Shown here: positions 11,934 through 52,076 of the stretch, piece by piece
Position numbering within the stretch: the first letter of the stretch is position 1
Layout: each line of letters opens with the position of its first letter
Position numbers and translations under genes: made by a program
The notes under the pieces: model-generated
The model's input: the letters and a program-made list of their open reading frames with translations, nothing else
The model's database searches: none
Told to the model about the DNA's origin: nothing
NCBI GenBank assembly: GCA_944989445.1
Contig: CALYLW010000164.1
Span: 745,001-809,000 of the forward strand
Length of the DNA stretch: 64,000 nucleotides
Reading direction: 5' to 3'
From: Ampullaceana balthica
Lineage: Eukaryota > Mollusca > Gastropoda > Lymnaeidae

Positions 11934-12789
11934 GTTTGCAGTTGTTTCACATAGTCTAGGTCAGTAAAATATTGAAAAATTTCCTACTGACTACAACAAA
12001 CACACTGTAATTTTCGCTATTGCTATTAGTAATAGTATTAGTTAGTATTACTATCTATTACTAAATAGCCTATTACTAATTACACAGTTACATTAACTAA
12101 TTGATTTTATCGCTTATGATGGCCCTATGCCTATGTCTATGCCTATCTGACTTTCGCAGTGGTGAAGGTATTTGTAATTTTATTAAGAGAACCATTACAA
12201 ATTTTGAAAAGTATAATTGGATAATTAGACACACTCAATTATTGAATTGTGAATCTTAATTTAATTATGTTCTTTTCGATTTTTTGGACAGATGTAAAAT
12301 TTAATGTTTCTAAAGTTTATCTATGAGTCCGTGTTTTTTTTAGCCGTTTCAGAGTTGACTTTTTATGCAAGTGTATACTAATCGAGCAAGCGTCTTGATA
12401 ATAATCGATCAACTTCATTTAACGCGGAACACTTTGATTTGAAAGTTCAACACATGATCATTACATATTATACGGTAATGCTTATTAAATTGTTTTCTTA
12501 ATTTTTTACATTATGTGATTAATTTTTACATTCTGAAAAGAAATCTTCAGTTTAAGTCGTGGCAACCTACCTATGTCGCCGTGCCGTAATGAACGCCAAC
12601 GTTAATCCGGTAATGTCGCCAAGATTTTTTTTAAAAACTTAAAAACCACATTGAGGGTGCTGGTAATTGTAATTTTTTTACTACTTATTCTGAAAAGTGG
12701 AGACTTTAATTAAATATATTTTTTAAAAATTAAGATTTTAGAATTAATACACACACTCAATAATATGAGGTTTGATTTTTAAATATTTA

Positions 12790-14369
12790 CAGTAGAACCT
12801 TCTTAACTTGAGCCCGGTTAGGCCTAACTCTTCAACCATATTAAGTCGACGTTTTTTATTGGAACCGCCAAATTCTCTCTTTGTCTTTGCATTTTCTCAT
12901 CGGTTAATTCGAGGAATTTAAGTTGCTGAACCCGGAACCCTAATACTAATATCTTGAGCACAAAAGTCAAAAGAGGGCCAAATTTGACACTTAGCGTTGG
13001 TTATCTCGATCCCCACGACCAATCGCCAGCTTTTGAAAATGTTAGAGGTGTTTTTTATAACCAAGGTAAGGCATAAAATTTCTGCCTCGCCAAGTCTGCT
13101 GGTGACGTCACAGCCCGCTTGCGTTCAGCTCTCACTCTCAGCGCTGTGTTAGTGTTGCTTCTGGTACTAACTATGCCAACCACCAGATTTTGAAATTCTT
13201 AGTTATCGATTTTTTATAACCAACAAGGCCACGCATTAAATTTCGGCCTTGCGAGGTCAACTGGTGACTTCACAGCCCGCTTGCCTTCAGCTCTCAGCAC
13301 TGTGTTACTAACTTTAATAGCCAGCTTTTGAAAATGTTACTTATCGATAGGGCTGAACCGATCGGTTTGGCTACTTGGCATCGGCCGATTTTCGTATACT
13401 CGGAGATACTCGGCAATTGGCCGCGTAAGTGATGCAGCTGCCGAGTATTACGTAATTTCTCCAATAGCAAAGATGCACGCAGAATCGCATATCTAAACAT
13501 TTCGTTTCGTATGGAATAACAAAATGTACTGTTTGCATACTTGTTGTCATTGGCAACCATTCATCCTTCAACCTCATTTTGACTCTATTACTACTGCTTT
13601 GTTCTCATTGTTTCATTCATAAGAAGTGGCCGTGTGCAAAAGCCATTTAACTATTCGTTAGAATTAATTTAAATGTGTCAAATTTGAAGGTTCAAAAGTT
13701 CAAAAGGAGTTCCTAATTTATTTTAGTACCTTTTTATAGAGAAGAGTTCGCTTTTTTGTCATGAGTCATATATAAGTCATGATAGTCTGATAGACAAACA
13801 AATAACGGCAACGCCTTTGTGTAAAAGAAACCTCCAAAAAAACGTGCATGTACATTCTCATTTATTAACGCTAGTGATGGGACGATACCAAAATCATAGG
13901 GTGCTTACTGTAAACAAGGCTCCCCAGATTATAAAATATATAATATAACAGACTACAGACAGTTTACCCACCCCCACTCTCATCTCCCACACAATATCGC
14001 TCAATCTGGGAATCACCGCAATACGATGTTGCGCACTGCGTGGCAGGCAGAAGTAGATGAATTCGTTATAGTTATGTACTAGGGAAAAAAACTGCGCTAA
14101 CACAATAAAGGGTTATATTTAAACTTAAACGGTCCTTAAAAAATAAGGGTCTTAACAACCTTAGGAAAGAGTGAAGAAATGGGTCCCGATATTCCGATAC
14201 GATTACGATTAATCGTCCCATCACTAATTAACGCACATCATGTATATAAAGAAATTTTAATCGCATGTTAATATTTTGCCGCCATATTGGTTTTCGTTTT
14301 ACTCGATGATCGGTTATCTCGGCGCCATTTTTCATACCCCGAGGCCGTCGACTTAACCGGGTTCCACTG
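12790..14369. mobile_element. Tigger/pogo-like non-autonomous DNA transposon
   Basis: The ends read CAGTAGAACCTTCTTAACTT on the left and TTAACCGGGTTCCACTG on the right, flanked by TA on both sides (12788-12789, 14370-14371). This is the layout of Tc1/mariner, pogo-Tigger type. No transposase frame survives. The body holds an internal duplication (about 13010-13145 against 13185-13310, both containing CACAGCCCGCTTGC) and a nested hAT MITE at 13872-14226. Confidence 0.75.
13872..14226. mobile_element. hAT MITE, TAGTGATGGGACGAT ends, nested
   Basis: Left end TAGTGATGGGACGAT, right end ATCGTCCCATCACTA, flanked on both sides by the octamer ATTAACGC (13864-13871 and 14227-14234). The perfect 8-bp duplication places it in the hAT superfamily. 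It is 355 bp with no transposase, inserted into the Tigger-like element. Confidence 0.9.
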
Positions 14370-14481
14370 TATATTTAATTAAATTTAGATTTGAGAATTA
14401 ATACACTGTACACACATAAATAAGCTCAGATCTATTAATATCGTATTATATATTCAGAGTTTGTTAAGATATTATTAATTA

Positions 14482-14987
14482 CTAGATACGCCCCGCGGCG
14501 TAGCATACGCCGCAGACTTGCACATGGATAGTGCAAAGAAAAGGGGGAAAGAGCGGACACAAATTACAGCACGAAGAAATCAAAACAAAGCGAGAGAACG
14601 TCAGTGGGGGGGGGTGTGGGGCCACCGACGCACCACCCTTCACCACCCTAGCTAGCCAACCATAAACTGTGATTAGCTGACCCTAGCGAGGGTCGGCCAT
14701 GTTTGCAAAAAAGGGGGAAAAGAACGGGGACAAACACACATTTTTAAAAATTAAAATATAATGTTTTCGCTGGGGCTTGAACCCAGGACCTTCTGGGCGT
14801 AAGGTGGACGTGATAACCACTACACGACGAATCACTTCTGTGAAGGAACAAGGCAAGTGAACGCAAGAACCATTTTGGTCTTGAGACCACCTCTGCTTGC
14901 CAATTATAAACTGATTGGTCTACCCCAGCAAGGGTCATTTGTCAAGCTCATTTGCACATACTCTCTTTGGTGAATTATATATATAGA
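14482..14987 (-). mobile_element. Non-autonomous Helitron carrying a tRNA-Val-like sequence
   Basis: Read on the minus strand the unit starts TCTATATATATAATTC after an A and ends CTAG before a T. A perfect 8-bp stem hairpin (GCGGCGTA / TACGCCGC, 14495-14513) lies 9 bp inside the CTAG end. These are the diagnostic Helitron features. The interior has two diverged copies of a segment (about 14650-14710 and 14895-14960, both with ATAAACTG and AGGGTC) on either side of a tRNA-like stretch. There is no Rep/helicase frame. Confidence 0.8.
14763..14834 (-). pseudogene. tRNA-Val(TAC)-like pseudogene inside a Helitron
   Basis: On the minus strand the 72-base stretch holds a tRNA A box (GTGTAGTGGTTATCACG), anticodon loop CTTACGC with TAC, then AGAAGGTCC and a B box (GGTTCAAGCCCC). 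It follows animal tRNA-Val closely in the D and T arms. Only four of seven acceptor pairs form (TGATTCG with CGAAAAC), and the anticodon stem has at least three mismatches, so it is unlikely to make a working tRNA. Confidence 0.7.
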
Positions 14988-15125
14988 TTTTAGCGACTTG
15001 GCTTTTTCGAAGTGTCTGCTGTTACGAATTGTCGTAACAATACGAAATGATTTTATTGCTACGACTAGTCGTAGCAGTAGTTTATTTGCTAATTTTACGA
15101 CTAGTAGTAACACTAGCAACATCCT

Positions 15126-15256
15126 TTATTTAAATTTGCAAGTTTTGATGTGACGTCACATTTCTTAGACCCCCCCTTCCCCTCGTCACACATCGTCACA
15201 AATGTGTCGACCCCCCCTTCCCCCCTAGGTGCGTGAAGTCATTTATGGACGGCCCC
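15126..15256. mobile_element. GGGGCCGTCC MITE, right-end fragment
   Basis: The sequence ends ATTTATGGACGGCCCC at 15256, matching the right end of the intact copies at 34092-34489 and 36766-38624. The C-rich tract between TTTCTTAGACCCC and CCCCCCTAGGTGCGTG is also shared. The left half is missing. Confidence 0.7.
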
Positions 15257-15687
15257 TTACTAATTAATAAATTATTAAGGCAAGGCAATTACAATAATAA
15301 TAATAAATTGATAATTTTTATAGCGCTGTATCCCAGCAAGGAGCCAGGCTCACAGCACTTACATGGAGACAATAACATACATATAATAATTTAAATAACA
15401 TTCTTATCATAATAACCACATAAATGACAGTGCAATACACATAAGCTACGTTAATCATTAAAAAGAAATGGTGTTTCTTTAATTTTGAAAATACATTTTG
15501 AAAAGATGCGTTTATTTTATACAATAATATGTTGTAGATTTATTTTCATCATGATCATGTTCATGAGTCATTCAATACATTATTTTGTCATGGCTGTAAT
15601 TGATTGTATTAACTTACTAGTGACTGTACATTGTACACACATTCTGGACAAACATTGTCAAATATTTAAGTTTTCTCTTCTTTTCAG

Positions 15688-15787
15688 TTTCAGTTAAAAG
15701 AAGTGAGAGTAAATTGTAAAGTTTATGGAAAAGGGAGTCATGAAGAAAGTCTCAGCTTTCACAGTTTTCAACAATGCAAAACAAAAG
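15688..15787 (+). CDS. Putative RIOX1 upstream exon
   Basis: Acceptor CTTCTTTTCAG, then an open frame reading FQLKEVRVNCKVYGKGSHEE and onward, ending AAAAG|GTAGGC in phase 1. It joins in frame to the putative exon at 11749-11933. To reach 16381-16536 in frame it would need an acceptor at 16388 (CAAAAG|AGG) rather than the stronger one at 16381, or an intervening exon. A repeat starts immediately after it. Doubtful. Confidence 0.35.
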
Positions 15788-15789
15788 GT

Positions 15790-16130
15790 AGGCCTACAGT
15801 ATATACTCGTTCTAAAGCCGACTTTTTTTTTGGACAAAATCTAGGGGAAAAGGTTGGGGGGGTCGGCTTACGAGCGGGTCATAAGTGATTTCTGCATGTA
15901 CACTGAATATTGGTGTTGTTATTGTAGATCATCAAGGTCCTTGTCTACATTCTACAAGATTCGACTGATATACCAGAAGCTATAAAATATTGTTAAACAT
16001 CTGCACTTACCTTATTTATTCATTTTATTTATTTTTGTAAATGTTCTAATAAATTGTTTTACAAATTTTGTTTTCAATAACGAATTTTAATGTACGCGCT
16101 TTCATCAGTTTACAAAAAAAAATACGGATA
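15790..16130. mobile_element. MITE with CTAAAGCCGAC subterminal motif, copy 1
   Basis: Shares GTATATACTCGTTCTAAAGC, then a GGGTCGGCTTACGAGCGGGT block, then CTACATTCTACAAGATT and AATGTACGCGCTTTC, in the same order as the copy at 17698-18133. The right end is lost. Confidence 0.6.
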
Positions 16131-16380
16131 ACTCTTGCCTAACAAAGAGCACAAAGACAACGATTAAGGGCGCGTGGGATTCGATTCCATCGGATATGTT
16201 TGAAAAAATCGTACCAACGTACCTTAGAGGGAACATTGGTGGGCTGTATGCATGTTTTACTTTGAAATTAAAAAAAAATTCTTGGAACTAGATAAAACAA
16301 CATGATCTTTTGTGTCAGAAAGCAGAGTAAGAATAATTCATCTATTATGTTTTAATAATTACTATAAATAATTGTTTCAG

Positions 16381-44038
<27,658 letters not shown>

Positions 44039-44744
44039 TCATTTCAATGACAGAAGCGGGCCTCATGCATGTCACGTAAAAAGTTGGTCTGGGTTGCTGA
44101 AACTTTGTAGTATTTCTAATGGAAGGCTTTATAAGCAGTGCTTAAGCTAAATTACGAATTTGAAATTATGCTGTCTTCGATCGGCTTAAATTTTTGCCAT
44201 AATTGATCTTTGCTTAAATTTTTGCCATAATTGATCTTTGCTGTATGTATTGTGCTGCCATTTTCTTGATGCCAGATAATTGCTACTGCGTGATTCATCA
44301 TTAATTTCCTGTATAGTTTTAGTTTTAAGTGGTTACACATAGTCACCATGTGACGGACACGTTGACTACTTTCAAATGGTCCACCAGACATTTAAACAAG
44401 GACCCATTGTTTGTTAATATACACAAGCTCTGATGTATGATTAAAGTAACAGCAATTTTTAATGAAATGTTTCTGCTGATGAAAAAATTTAATTTTTTTA
44501 TATTTGTCATACACTTTTGTTATGAGAACTTATAAAAAAAACCCAAAATCAACTTGATGATTTTAATTTTGATTAATTAATCAAAGATTACAGGATGTTT
44601 TTTTTTATGGGGTGCTTTAAGGTTGTTGTTTTTTTAAACATGATATGTATTTTGTCTGTTTAAATGTTTTCCAAGAAAATTTGTTGCAAATATTGGTTAT
44701 TGATTGAACTTAAAAATGTGTGCATAAAATAATTCACCATGAAA

Positions 44745-44750
44745 AATAAA
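44745..44750 (+). terminator. Candidate RIOX1 polyadenylation signal
   Basis: AATAAA about 700 bases after the RIOX1 stop codon, followed by T-rich sequence. Other A/T-rich hexamers occur nearby, so the choice is tentative. Confidence 0.35.
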
Positions 44751-44906
44751 TGTTTGAAGGCTGCATGCTTGTAGATAACCTTCAATGAAAATACTTTGTT
44801 CATTTTGTTTTCTTTGCGCTGGCAATGTATGCAGGTAACACTATCAGATGTTTACACAAATACAGTTTAAATGGGCCTGGAAGTTAATGATAAATAAATA
44901 AAGGTA

Positions 44907-45382
44907 CAAAAATTATTTTTAAAAACCACGTTTTTATAAGTGGACTAAAAAGAAGAAAGTAATGTAAAACTTATTTAGTTTAAGTACATGCACTTCGATT
45001 TAATATGACTAAAAAAAAATTTGGGACAGGCGCTTATGAGGTTTAACATATGCGGTTCACTCATTCTCTCACTTATAGATCTCTCTTTTGCCTTCTAAAT
45101 TAGAAATCTTTAATTTTTATACCAAACACCCGCCCCATCTTTTTAGTCATAATAAATCGAAGTACTTGAACTGTTAATAAGTTTTAAATTATTTTCTTCT
45201 TTTTAGTCCACTTATAAAAACGTGGTTTTTAAAAATCATTTTTTCACCTTTATTTATTTTATTCTTTTTAGTCAACTAATAAAAACTTATTTTTCAAAAA
45301 TATTTTTTACCTCTATTTTATTCCTTTTTAGTCCACTAATAAAAACTGGTTTTTAAAACATCTTTTTTTACCTCTATTTATT
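44907..45382. repeat. Long imperfect hairpin with extra half copies
   Basis: The arm at 44907-45012 (AAACCACGTTTTTATAAGTG, GACTAAAAAGAAG, CTTCGATTTAATATGACTAA) is inverted at 45138-45238, with a spacer of about 125 bp. Two shortened copies of the right arm's end (TTTTAGTCAACTAATAAAAA, TTTTTAGTCCACTAATAAAA) follow to 45382. No target duplication was recognised. Probably a foldback element. Confidence 0.75.
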
Positions 45383-45496
45383 TCACCAAACACCTCATCA
45401 GCGCCCGCCCATGTTTTTAATACCACAGTGATGTGCCACGTGCGTGAACTCTCACGTGAAATTCAACAAACGGCAGGCGGGTACTGATGCTTATAT

Positions 45497-45705
45497 AAAG
45501 ATTAAACTAAAAATGCATTAATTTAATTACGGGTACATTTCGATCGATCTGAAATTTTGATACTATGCATTGTCATCCAAGATCTATCTGTGGTAAAATT
45601 TTGAGATCTCTAGGACCATCAGAAGTGGTTTAATTTTACGTTGAGATTTGAAAGATGGACAGACAAACCATGCAACAAACATGCCACTGAAAGCGAGTTA
45701 AAAAA
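45497..45705 (+). repeat. GATCGATC dispersed repeat (pair of 16790-17000)
   Basis: Reads TTTCGATCGATCTGAAATTT, then CATTGTCATCCAAGATC, then GACCATCAGAAGTGGTTT: the inverted counterpart of 16790-17000. The two are more alike than either is to the longer TATAAATCC family. Confidence 0.75.
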
Positions 45706-47547
45706 ATGTGGTAAAAAAGGAATGAATCTGAACTTACGTTGTTTCAGATTTGTACAGATTTAATAAGCAAATGAAAAATAGTTGTTCTTTTTGTTTCTGT
45801 TATTTTATTACACACACATTTATAGCCCTTCTAGCTGCATCAGTTAAACTATATGGAGAATGGTTTGACTTTAAATGAAGTATCTTAGTATATTTGAAAT
45901 TTTAACGTTTGAATGTTGCTAATTTTTAGATTCAATATCTTGATGCATGAAAAACATGCAACATGTATTATGCTTTGGTTAAGTTGTGTGTCCCCCTGTT
46001 TACATTCTTACCTAGCAAATCATTTACTGAAAATTTTATTCACCTAGTGGGTACAGTGGAATTCGGGGTGATTTTTTTTGTGCACGAAAATAGTGCCTGC
46101 ATTCCAGTTCAAAATCAAGTTTCAACATTCCATTTACTTTGCTAACTATCACAGTTTTTTCTAAATCATTTCACAATAAATAAATTATACTTTAATTTGA
46201 GTAATTTTAATAATTAATACAGTTTGCAAAGACATACATTTTTTTTTAAAACTCTGTATAGCATAGCTTCTTCATTTCTATCAATAATTCTTTTGTCAAA
46301 TACAATTAGCTATTTACACCAGTTTATAAGTTATAAATAAGCAACATTAAAAAATGTGGCCAATATTTGCATAGTAATTTATGCAAACACATTTTTTAAT
46401 CACGACAAAGTAACAGCTTTTTTATAAAAAGTTTCCAAACACGGAATAATTTAACCACAAAAGATTTTTTGCTCTGTCTTAATGCGAGTTTTTTTTTGAT
46501 GCCTACAAATTTCATAAATAGTGATTAAACAACTTTTTAATGTTATTTAATATCAAATGATAAATGAATGGAAACTTGCCAAGTTCTAAAATCAAGACTA
46601 CAACTCTTAAAAATTTCTTAGTTACATATATTGTGCAAATACAAATGAAAATATACAGACATGTAATTCTATAAAAGGTATTCACGTGTTCAATAAAAAA
46701 AATATTAAATAGTGTTCCATGCAGTAAACTCAAATCCGCCATTAATTTTTGCGGATAAATAATCACAAATTATAAAATCACAGGATCATCACACAATTAC
46801 AAAATGATTTATTTACATTGAGACATTTTAATTTGGATAATTTATTGCAATTTTACCAACACAACCAGTTAAGTGTTAATAAAAGTAATAATATAATAAA
46901 TGGCTGTCTCATGGATCTCATAAGAGAAGAACTTATTCAGAGGAATATCACATCTTATTGCATTTTGAATTTTTTCTCTGCATTTACTTTTAAAAAAGTA
47001 TTGCATTTTTTTCATGTAAATTTTATTTAAAGTGCTAAGAACATCAATGGCATAAGCTACGATTTTCTTTTATTTATATTTTATAACATTTTTTTTATAT
47101 AACTTATTTTAATTTTAAAATTCATTTTAATTTTTATTAAATAAATGTAAATCTTAATAATTAAATTAATTTTACTACAAAAAAAAACTGCATATACATT
47201 CTGATACTTAAGTAATATTAATACCTGACTAACTTTTGAGAGGACATAAAAAAAAATCAACTCCAGCTAATGAAAATTATTTCAAATTCTATGACTGATA
47301 CATATCTGGTTAAGAATAAGAGAGCTTTCTGGATTAAATTGAAACATTTCATCTCAGTATGCACAAACAAGCCCTAAAACTAAAGGGCTGAATAATGTTC
47401 AAATATATTTATTTTAAAAAATCCTTTCCAAATAGGTTATATAGTAAAAAATTCATATAAATTAGATTCGAGGGGTTATAAAGGATAAATCATAAATGTT
47501 TGATAGCTTTTGGCAGATAGGAATGTACTAGACGTTAGAAAGCAATT

Positions 47548-49793
47548 TTATTTGAATCCAAGAACATCTGCTGCTAGTTCACGCAAATGTTTCCTACTAA
47601 TTTTCCCTGTATTTGTCATTGGGTATTTATCCATGAATATGTAATATTTTGGTACCAGGCGCATGGGATCCTTTTCATGTAACAGCTCAATGCAGGAAGC
47701 AAAGTCTCTCAGTTGTCTTTCTAGTTGAGCCAAGTTTGGTGAATGTGATTTTGCTTTGCCGTTTTTAGACCCATTCAGGTTATCGCTACTGCTTGTTTCC
47801 TGTGATGTCGAAATTTCATCCCGAGACGCTTCCGACTCCTTCCTTTTGGAGCCATTGTGGATTAGACCATCACAACGTTGTATAGTTTCTAGACTTTTAC
47901 CCTGGACCAACGGCCCATCGCGGCTGTTTTCTAATGAAGGGGCAAACACTCCTTCAACTCCATTGACTACAACACATGCACAGATCTCATTGTGGAGCAA
48001 TGGATCGGGCACGGCCACCATCACAATGTCAACCACCTCTGGGGCCTCCTTCATTTTTCTCTCGAGCCAAGCGGGGTACAAGATATAGGTGCCCCTCAGG
48101 ATACTGTCTGACTGCCGACCTTCAACATAAAGCTTCCCATCTTTTCCAAAGTAACCTGCGTCATCTGTGCTGAACCACCCGTCGTCTCTGAAAGATGAAT
48201 TGTTGGCCTGTTCGTTGTTGAGATAACCTGCACAAAGTGTTGGGCTCTTGATCAGAATTTGGCCTGTCTGGGAAGGACCAACTTCCTAGGGAATAAATTT
48301 TAAAAATTTAATAAAAAATGTACAAAAATATGTCTCAAAGAAATTTTTTTCAAGAATTATCACCAAAAAAAAATTAAAATAAATAAAGGTCATTGGAATA
48401 AGATAGGTACACAAGGTAAGAATTTAGAAATAAAAACATCTCTTAGAATAAGTCATGCAAGGGCTTGTTATCCCACTAATACTGGGTACTTAAGCAATTA
48501 AACATGGACAGTAAAAAAAAGTACTAGGCTCTAAATTTAATTTGATAATTTTGTCGAGCTACTAGTTGTAACAACTATTTTATTACATCATAAGTTTAGA
48601 AATTCTTCATATAGTGAAAGTTAAAATTTTAATGTAGAATTCAAAAATTTATTTACCTGCATGTTTTTATCCACGATCTTAATTTGAACATTATAGCCTG
48701 GGTACCCAGCACAGTTATCCTCATATGTGCTTGGATCTGTTATCCTGTGAGTCGCCACCACATTGCATTCTGTTATTCCGTAGTTGATGTCCACCGCATC
48801 ACAAAGCTTCCCCACAATTTCAACAACACCTTTTTTAATAGGCTGACCTGCCAGACACAAGCACCTGGGTCTCCAATCAGACTTTTCCCATAGTGCCTCG
48901 TTGTTCAGTATGGTGTTGGCGTAAATTGGAGAAATGAAACCATAAACAATCTTTTCTCTAACTATTATCTCCCAAATTTTCGTCGGCACATCTGGAATGG
49001 GCCCATCATGCATGTCTAGGAAATAGCGGGTGCTTCCACACGAAAGATACCACTGTGGGTAGCTTCCTGCCCATCCCAGCGGGCCGCAGTTTATGAAGCG
49101 CTCACCTGGTTGTAAATGTTCTATGGCTTTCACCTGTTTGGAAAAGCAGCAAATGTTCGAATGAGTGAATTTGACGAGCTTGGAGTACCCAGTGCTTCCT
49201 GAGGTGGTGAGGACGATGACCAAGTCTGATGGAGAGACTTCTGCTACATATTCAGGCATGTCGCCTTCACCGTATAAGGATTTTAAAAAGTCTTTTTCAT
49301 GGTCTTTCTCATTTCTTTCACATATGATGAGCAGCTTGAGGTCTGGAAGCTCTTGAGACTTAACATCATCCTCACATCCTAAAGGCACTTCTTTGAAAAG
49401 CAACTGCCTTGCACCTTTGGGTACACCCGGATCCACAATCACAGAAGAACACTTTGCTGTCCTTAAGGATTCCTTGAAATCCTCTCCATCCGAGCGAAAT
49501 AGTTGACCATTCATGGACACTGCCCCTGACAGTGTAATTCCAAGGTCAGTCACCACACGTTCTATTGAGTTTGGCAGAGTGTTGCACACTATGCTGCCTT
49601 TGCCTATACCTCTACATTTAAGTTTATGTGCAAAGCGTTTAGAGAGTAAATAAACATCTCTGCGGTTAATTACTTGTTTCTTGTCATCTCTGAAGACGCT
49701 GACAAATGCTGGTGCATCATTGTCAGATGTTGATGCCCAGTATTGTATAAGTTCTGTGACCGTCTGTCCAGGAATAGTTACTTCAACACTCAT
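47548..49793 (-). CDS. Acyl-CoA synthetase, ANL (AMP-binding) superfamily
   Basis: Adenylate-forming enzyme expected to activate a carboxylic acid to its acyl-AMP and then its CoA thioester. Two coding exons: 48657-49793 (379 codons, Met at 49793) and 47548-48285 (245 codons plus TAA), phase 0, total 624 residues. TTTCAG|AGGAAT lies just upstream of the ATG, so a 5' UTR intron is likely. Motifs: A3 P-loop TTSGSTGYSK (196-205), A5 YGITE (338-342), A7 region GWFSTDDAG (415-423), A8 region GRQSD (435-439) and A10 catalytic lysine TNTGK (Lys607). The C-terminal lid contains an extra Ser/Lys/Asn-rich stretch of about 75 residues (roughly 490-565) absent from typical family members, and the C-terminus (GFK) is not a peroxisomal signal. 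Substrate and subfamily cannot be set; medium-chain or coumarate-ligase-like enzymes are closest in layout. Confidence 0.9.
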
Positions 49794-49799
49794 ATTCCT

Positions 49800-52076
49800 C
49801 TGAAATAAATAATTTTAATAGTTTATTTCAAGCAGATTTAGAATTTTGGCTAAAATAATAAAATATTGAGACAGAGGGCTGAGAGATTACAAATAATTTA
49901 GAGAACACCTGTCTTTGCTATATTATCCTAACACGACTAAAAATGTATACATTGTATTTATAAATGTAAATATATTGTATTTCTTTAATAAATAAAATTG
50001 TGTTTAGGAAATTATTGTAATTTTTTTTTCAATAAATGGTTATTTAGGAAACTTTCGTAAAATATTTTTTGAAATTAAAAAAAAATATGTATTGTATTTT
50101 CAAAATTGTCCCTTATTCCTCTCGATATCTCAAAGGCTTCAACTTACAGCAATGGTGTGCAGATGACACAATCTAACTGGGTTCATAGCAAAGGGAAATT
50201 TTGCAATTGTACTAAACACACACACATTTTCAAATGGGATTTCATAAGCCAATAACCTTGCAGTACTTCTGGTGGAAAATGCAATTGAAGATCAATACTA
50301 AATATGTGACACTCTTTTAGGGTCGGGCTAATTCAAACTCTCATGACCTAGCTGGTGATTTTACTGGGAAGCCTCATCAAGCAGGCATGGCAATATAGAT
50401 TTTAATATAGATAATTTTCCACAGTTGTTGAAACCATCCTGACCAGGGCACTTGGCCAACAGGTGTTCAACCATCTCCTCCATGTCACCACTTACTCAGC
50501 AGCTAATCAATACTAAAATGGCCCAATATGGAATTTTGATAGAGGAATGCAGGGGAACAAATAAGAGTTGCTGGACTCTTTCTGTGAGTTGGAAGGTACT
50601 GAAATGTGTTGATTGTTTTCATTCTTAACTACAGATCATATCAACAGTGATCAAGGAACCAGCATACATATTTTTGAATGTCAGACCCAAGAATTTAGCA
50701 TCAGCAAATGAAAAGTTATTGAGAAGTTTCTAGCGTAAAATATCCTCTTTTTTATAAAGGCTTTCTCAAAACTGTCTTGAGTCACAGTTGTATTCTTCCA
50801 TATATCGCAATCCTTACATAATTTCCTAAGAATATCGAGTTCAATCATTGATTGTTAATGATATAACTAAATTACAAAGATTTTTGGGAGTGAAAATGTT
50901 AATTACAAGCTCGAACAGTGATTAAAAATAAAACCTATGGCAAGGGTTAGAATCCTCCACAACGGATATAAATGCTGTTGATTATTGACCACCACTGGTC
51001 AGAATTTGATGAATTTCATTTATCTTACAATCATGTATCTTTATAATGTATAAAAGCCGAGTCTTTCAAAACCAATAAAGGAAGTGAAGAAGCTTTTAAA
51101 ATATAAAGTAATCAAATTAAGTTTGCCTAAGCCTAAACTCTGAGTCTGACTAAATACTATAATTTATAATATGAAAAGAAATTGTTGCTGGACTGTAAAA
51201 GTAAATGTTTTAAATTATGTTGTAGTTGTTACCTGTTGACTGCTGAGCTTATAAAATATATTAATTTGTTTAGTTTATGTAAAATTATAATATGTACCAC
51301 TTTCATTTTATATGGTGGACCTTGGACTTATTTCTTCTGCAGGGGTGGGGGTATAACAGTTAATATAAGTATAAGTTATTATAAGGCTTGGCTTATACTT
51401 ATACAATAATGGCTTAATGGGTATACCGGGTACCGATACGAGTAACGACAGTAACGTAGAGTTTGAGTATTTCTAGTAAATAGTGTAATACAAAATAGTA
51501 TAAATAATGAATAGGTAAAGTAAAAGTTAAACCTTTAATTTTAATTGCCTTAATATAATACTTAATAATCTTAATTAGCCTAATAATAATAATTAATACA
51601 TGTAATTGGCAAAATTACTTAATTTTACTATTTAAATCTACCATGACTTTTTTGTGTCTAAAAGTTCAGTCCCATTCCTAGATCAGTTCTCCGAGATTCG
51701 TTTGCATAACCCTGAATTAGGTTCATAATGATAATGGCAATGGGTTTTATAGGGTGTTCTCAATGCGGTCAACTACGTTATTGGGATTTACGGACATGAG
51801 CTGAGTTCACGTCTAAGAAATACAGTATAATTAGAGTTAGAGTTACTGGCCTTTACTAAACTATGGACTCATATTACCTTCGAAGTAGAAGAAACTATAT
51901 GAACTTAAACATATTTTCATTTTTAATTCCAGGTAAAACTAAAAGAGTAAGCAAAGACTAATATATATTTTTTTTCATCAAATAACATTAATTTAAGCGA
52001 TATATAAAAATTGTGGAGTATCAGGCTTAAACTTAAACTGATCGTGTCTAATACTAATATTACTAATAATAATAGG
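49800..52076. other. Upstream region of the acyl-CoA synthetase, no gene seen
   Basis: AT-rich, with only short frames. The 5' UTR exon and promoter of the synthetase should lie here but cannot be placed; a TATAAAAG string is at 51051 on the plus strand. No transposon ends were recognised up to 52076. Confidence 0.55.

Larger units (their letters stand above)
44039..47547. other. Intergenic gap between RIOX1 and the acyl-CoA synthetase
   Basis: Contains the RIOX1 3' end, the long hairpin at 44907-45382, the GATCGATC repeat at 45497-45705, and about 1.8 kb of AT-rich sequence (45750-47540) in which I see no gene. The two genes converge. Confidence 0.65.

Noticed and set aside
14763..14834. 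Functional tRNA-Val gene
   Set aside because: Acceptor and anticodon stems are broken; recorded as a pseudogene.
47756..48173. Plus-strand frames of 110 and 65 codons
   Set aside because: Antisense shadows of the acyl-CoA synthetase second exon.
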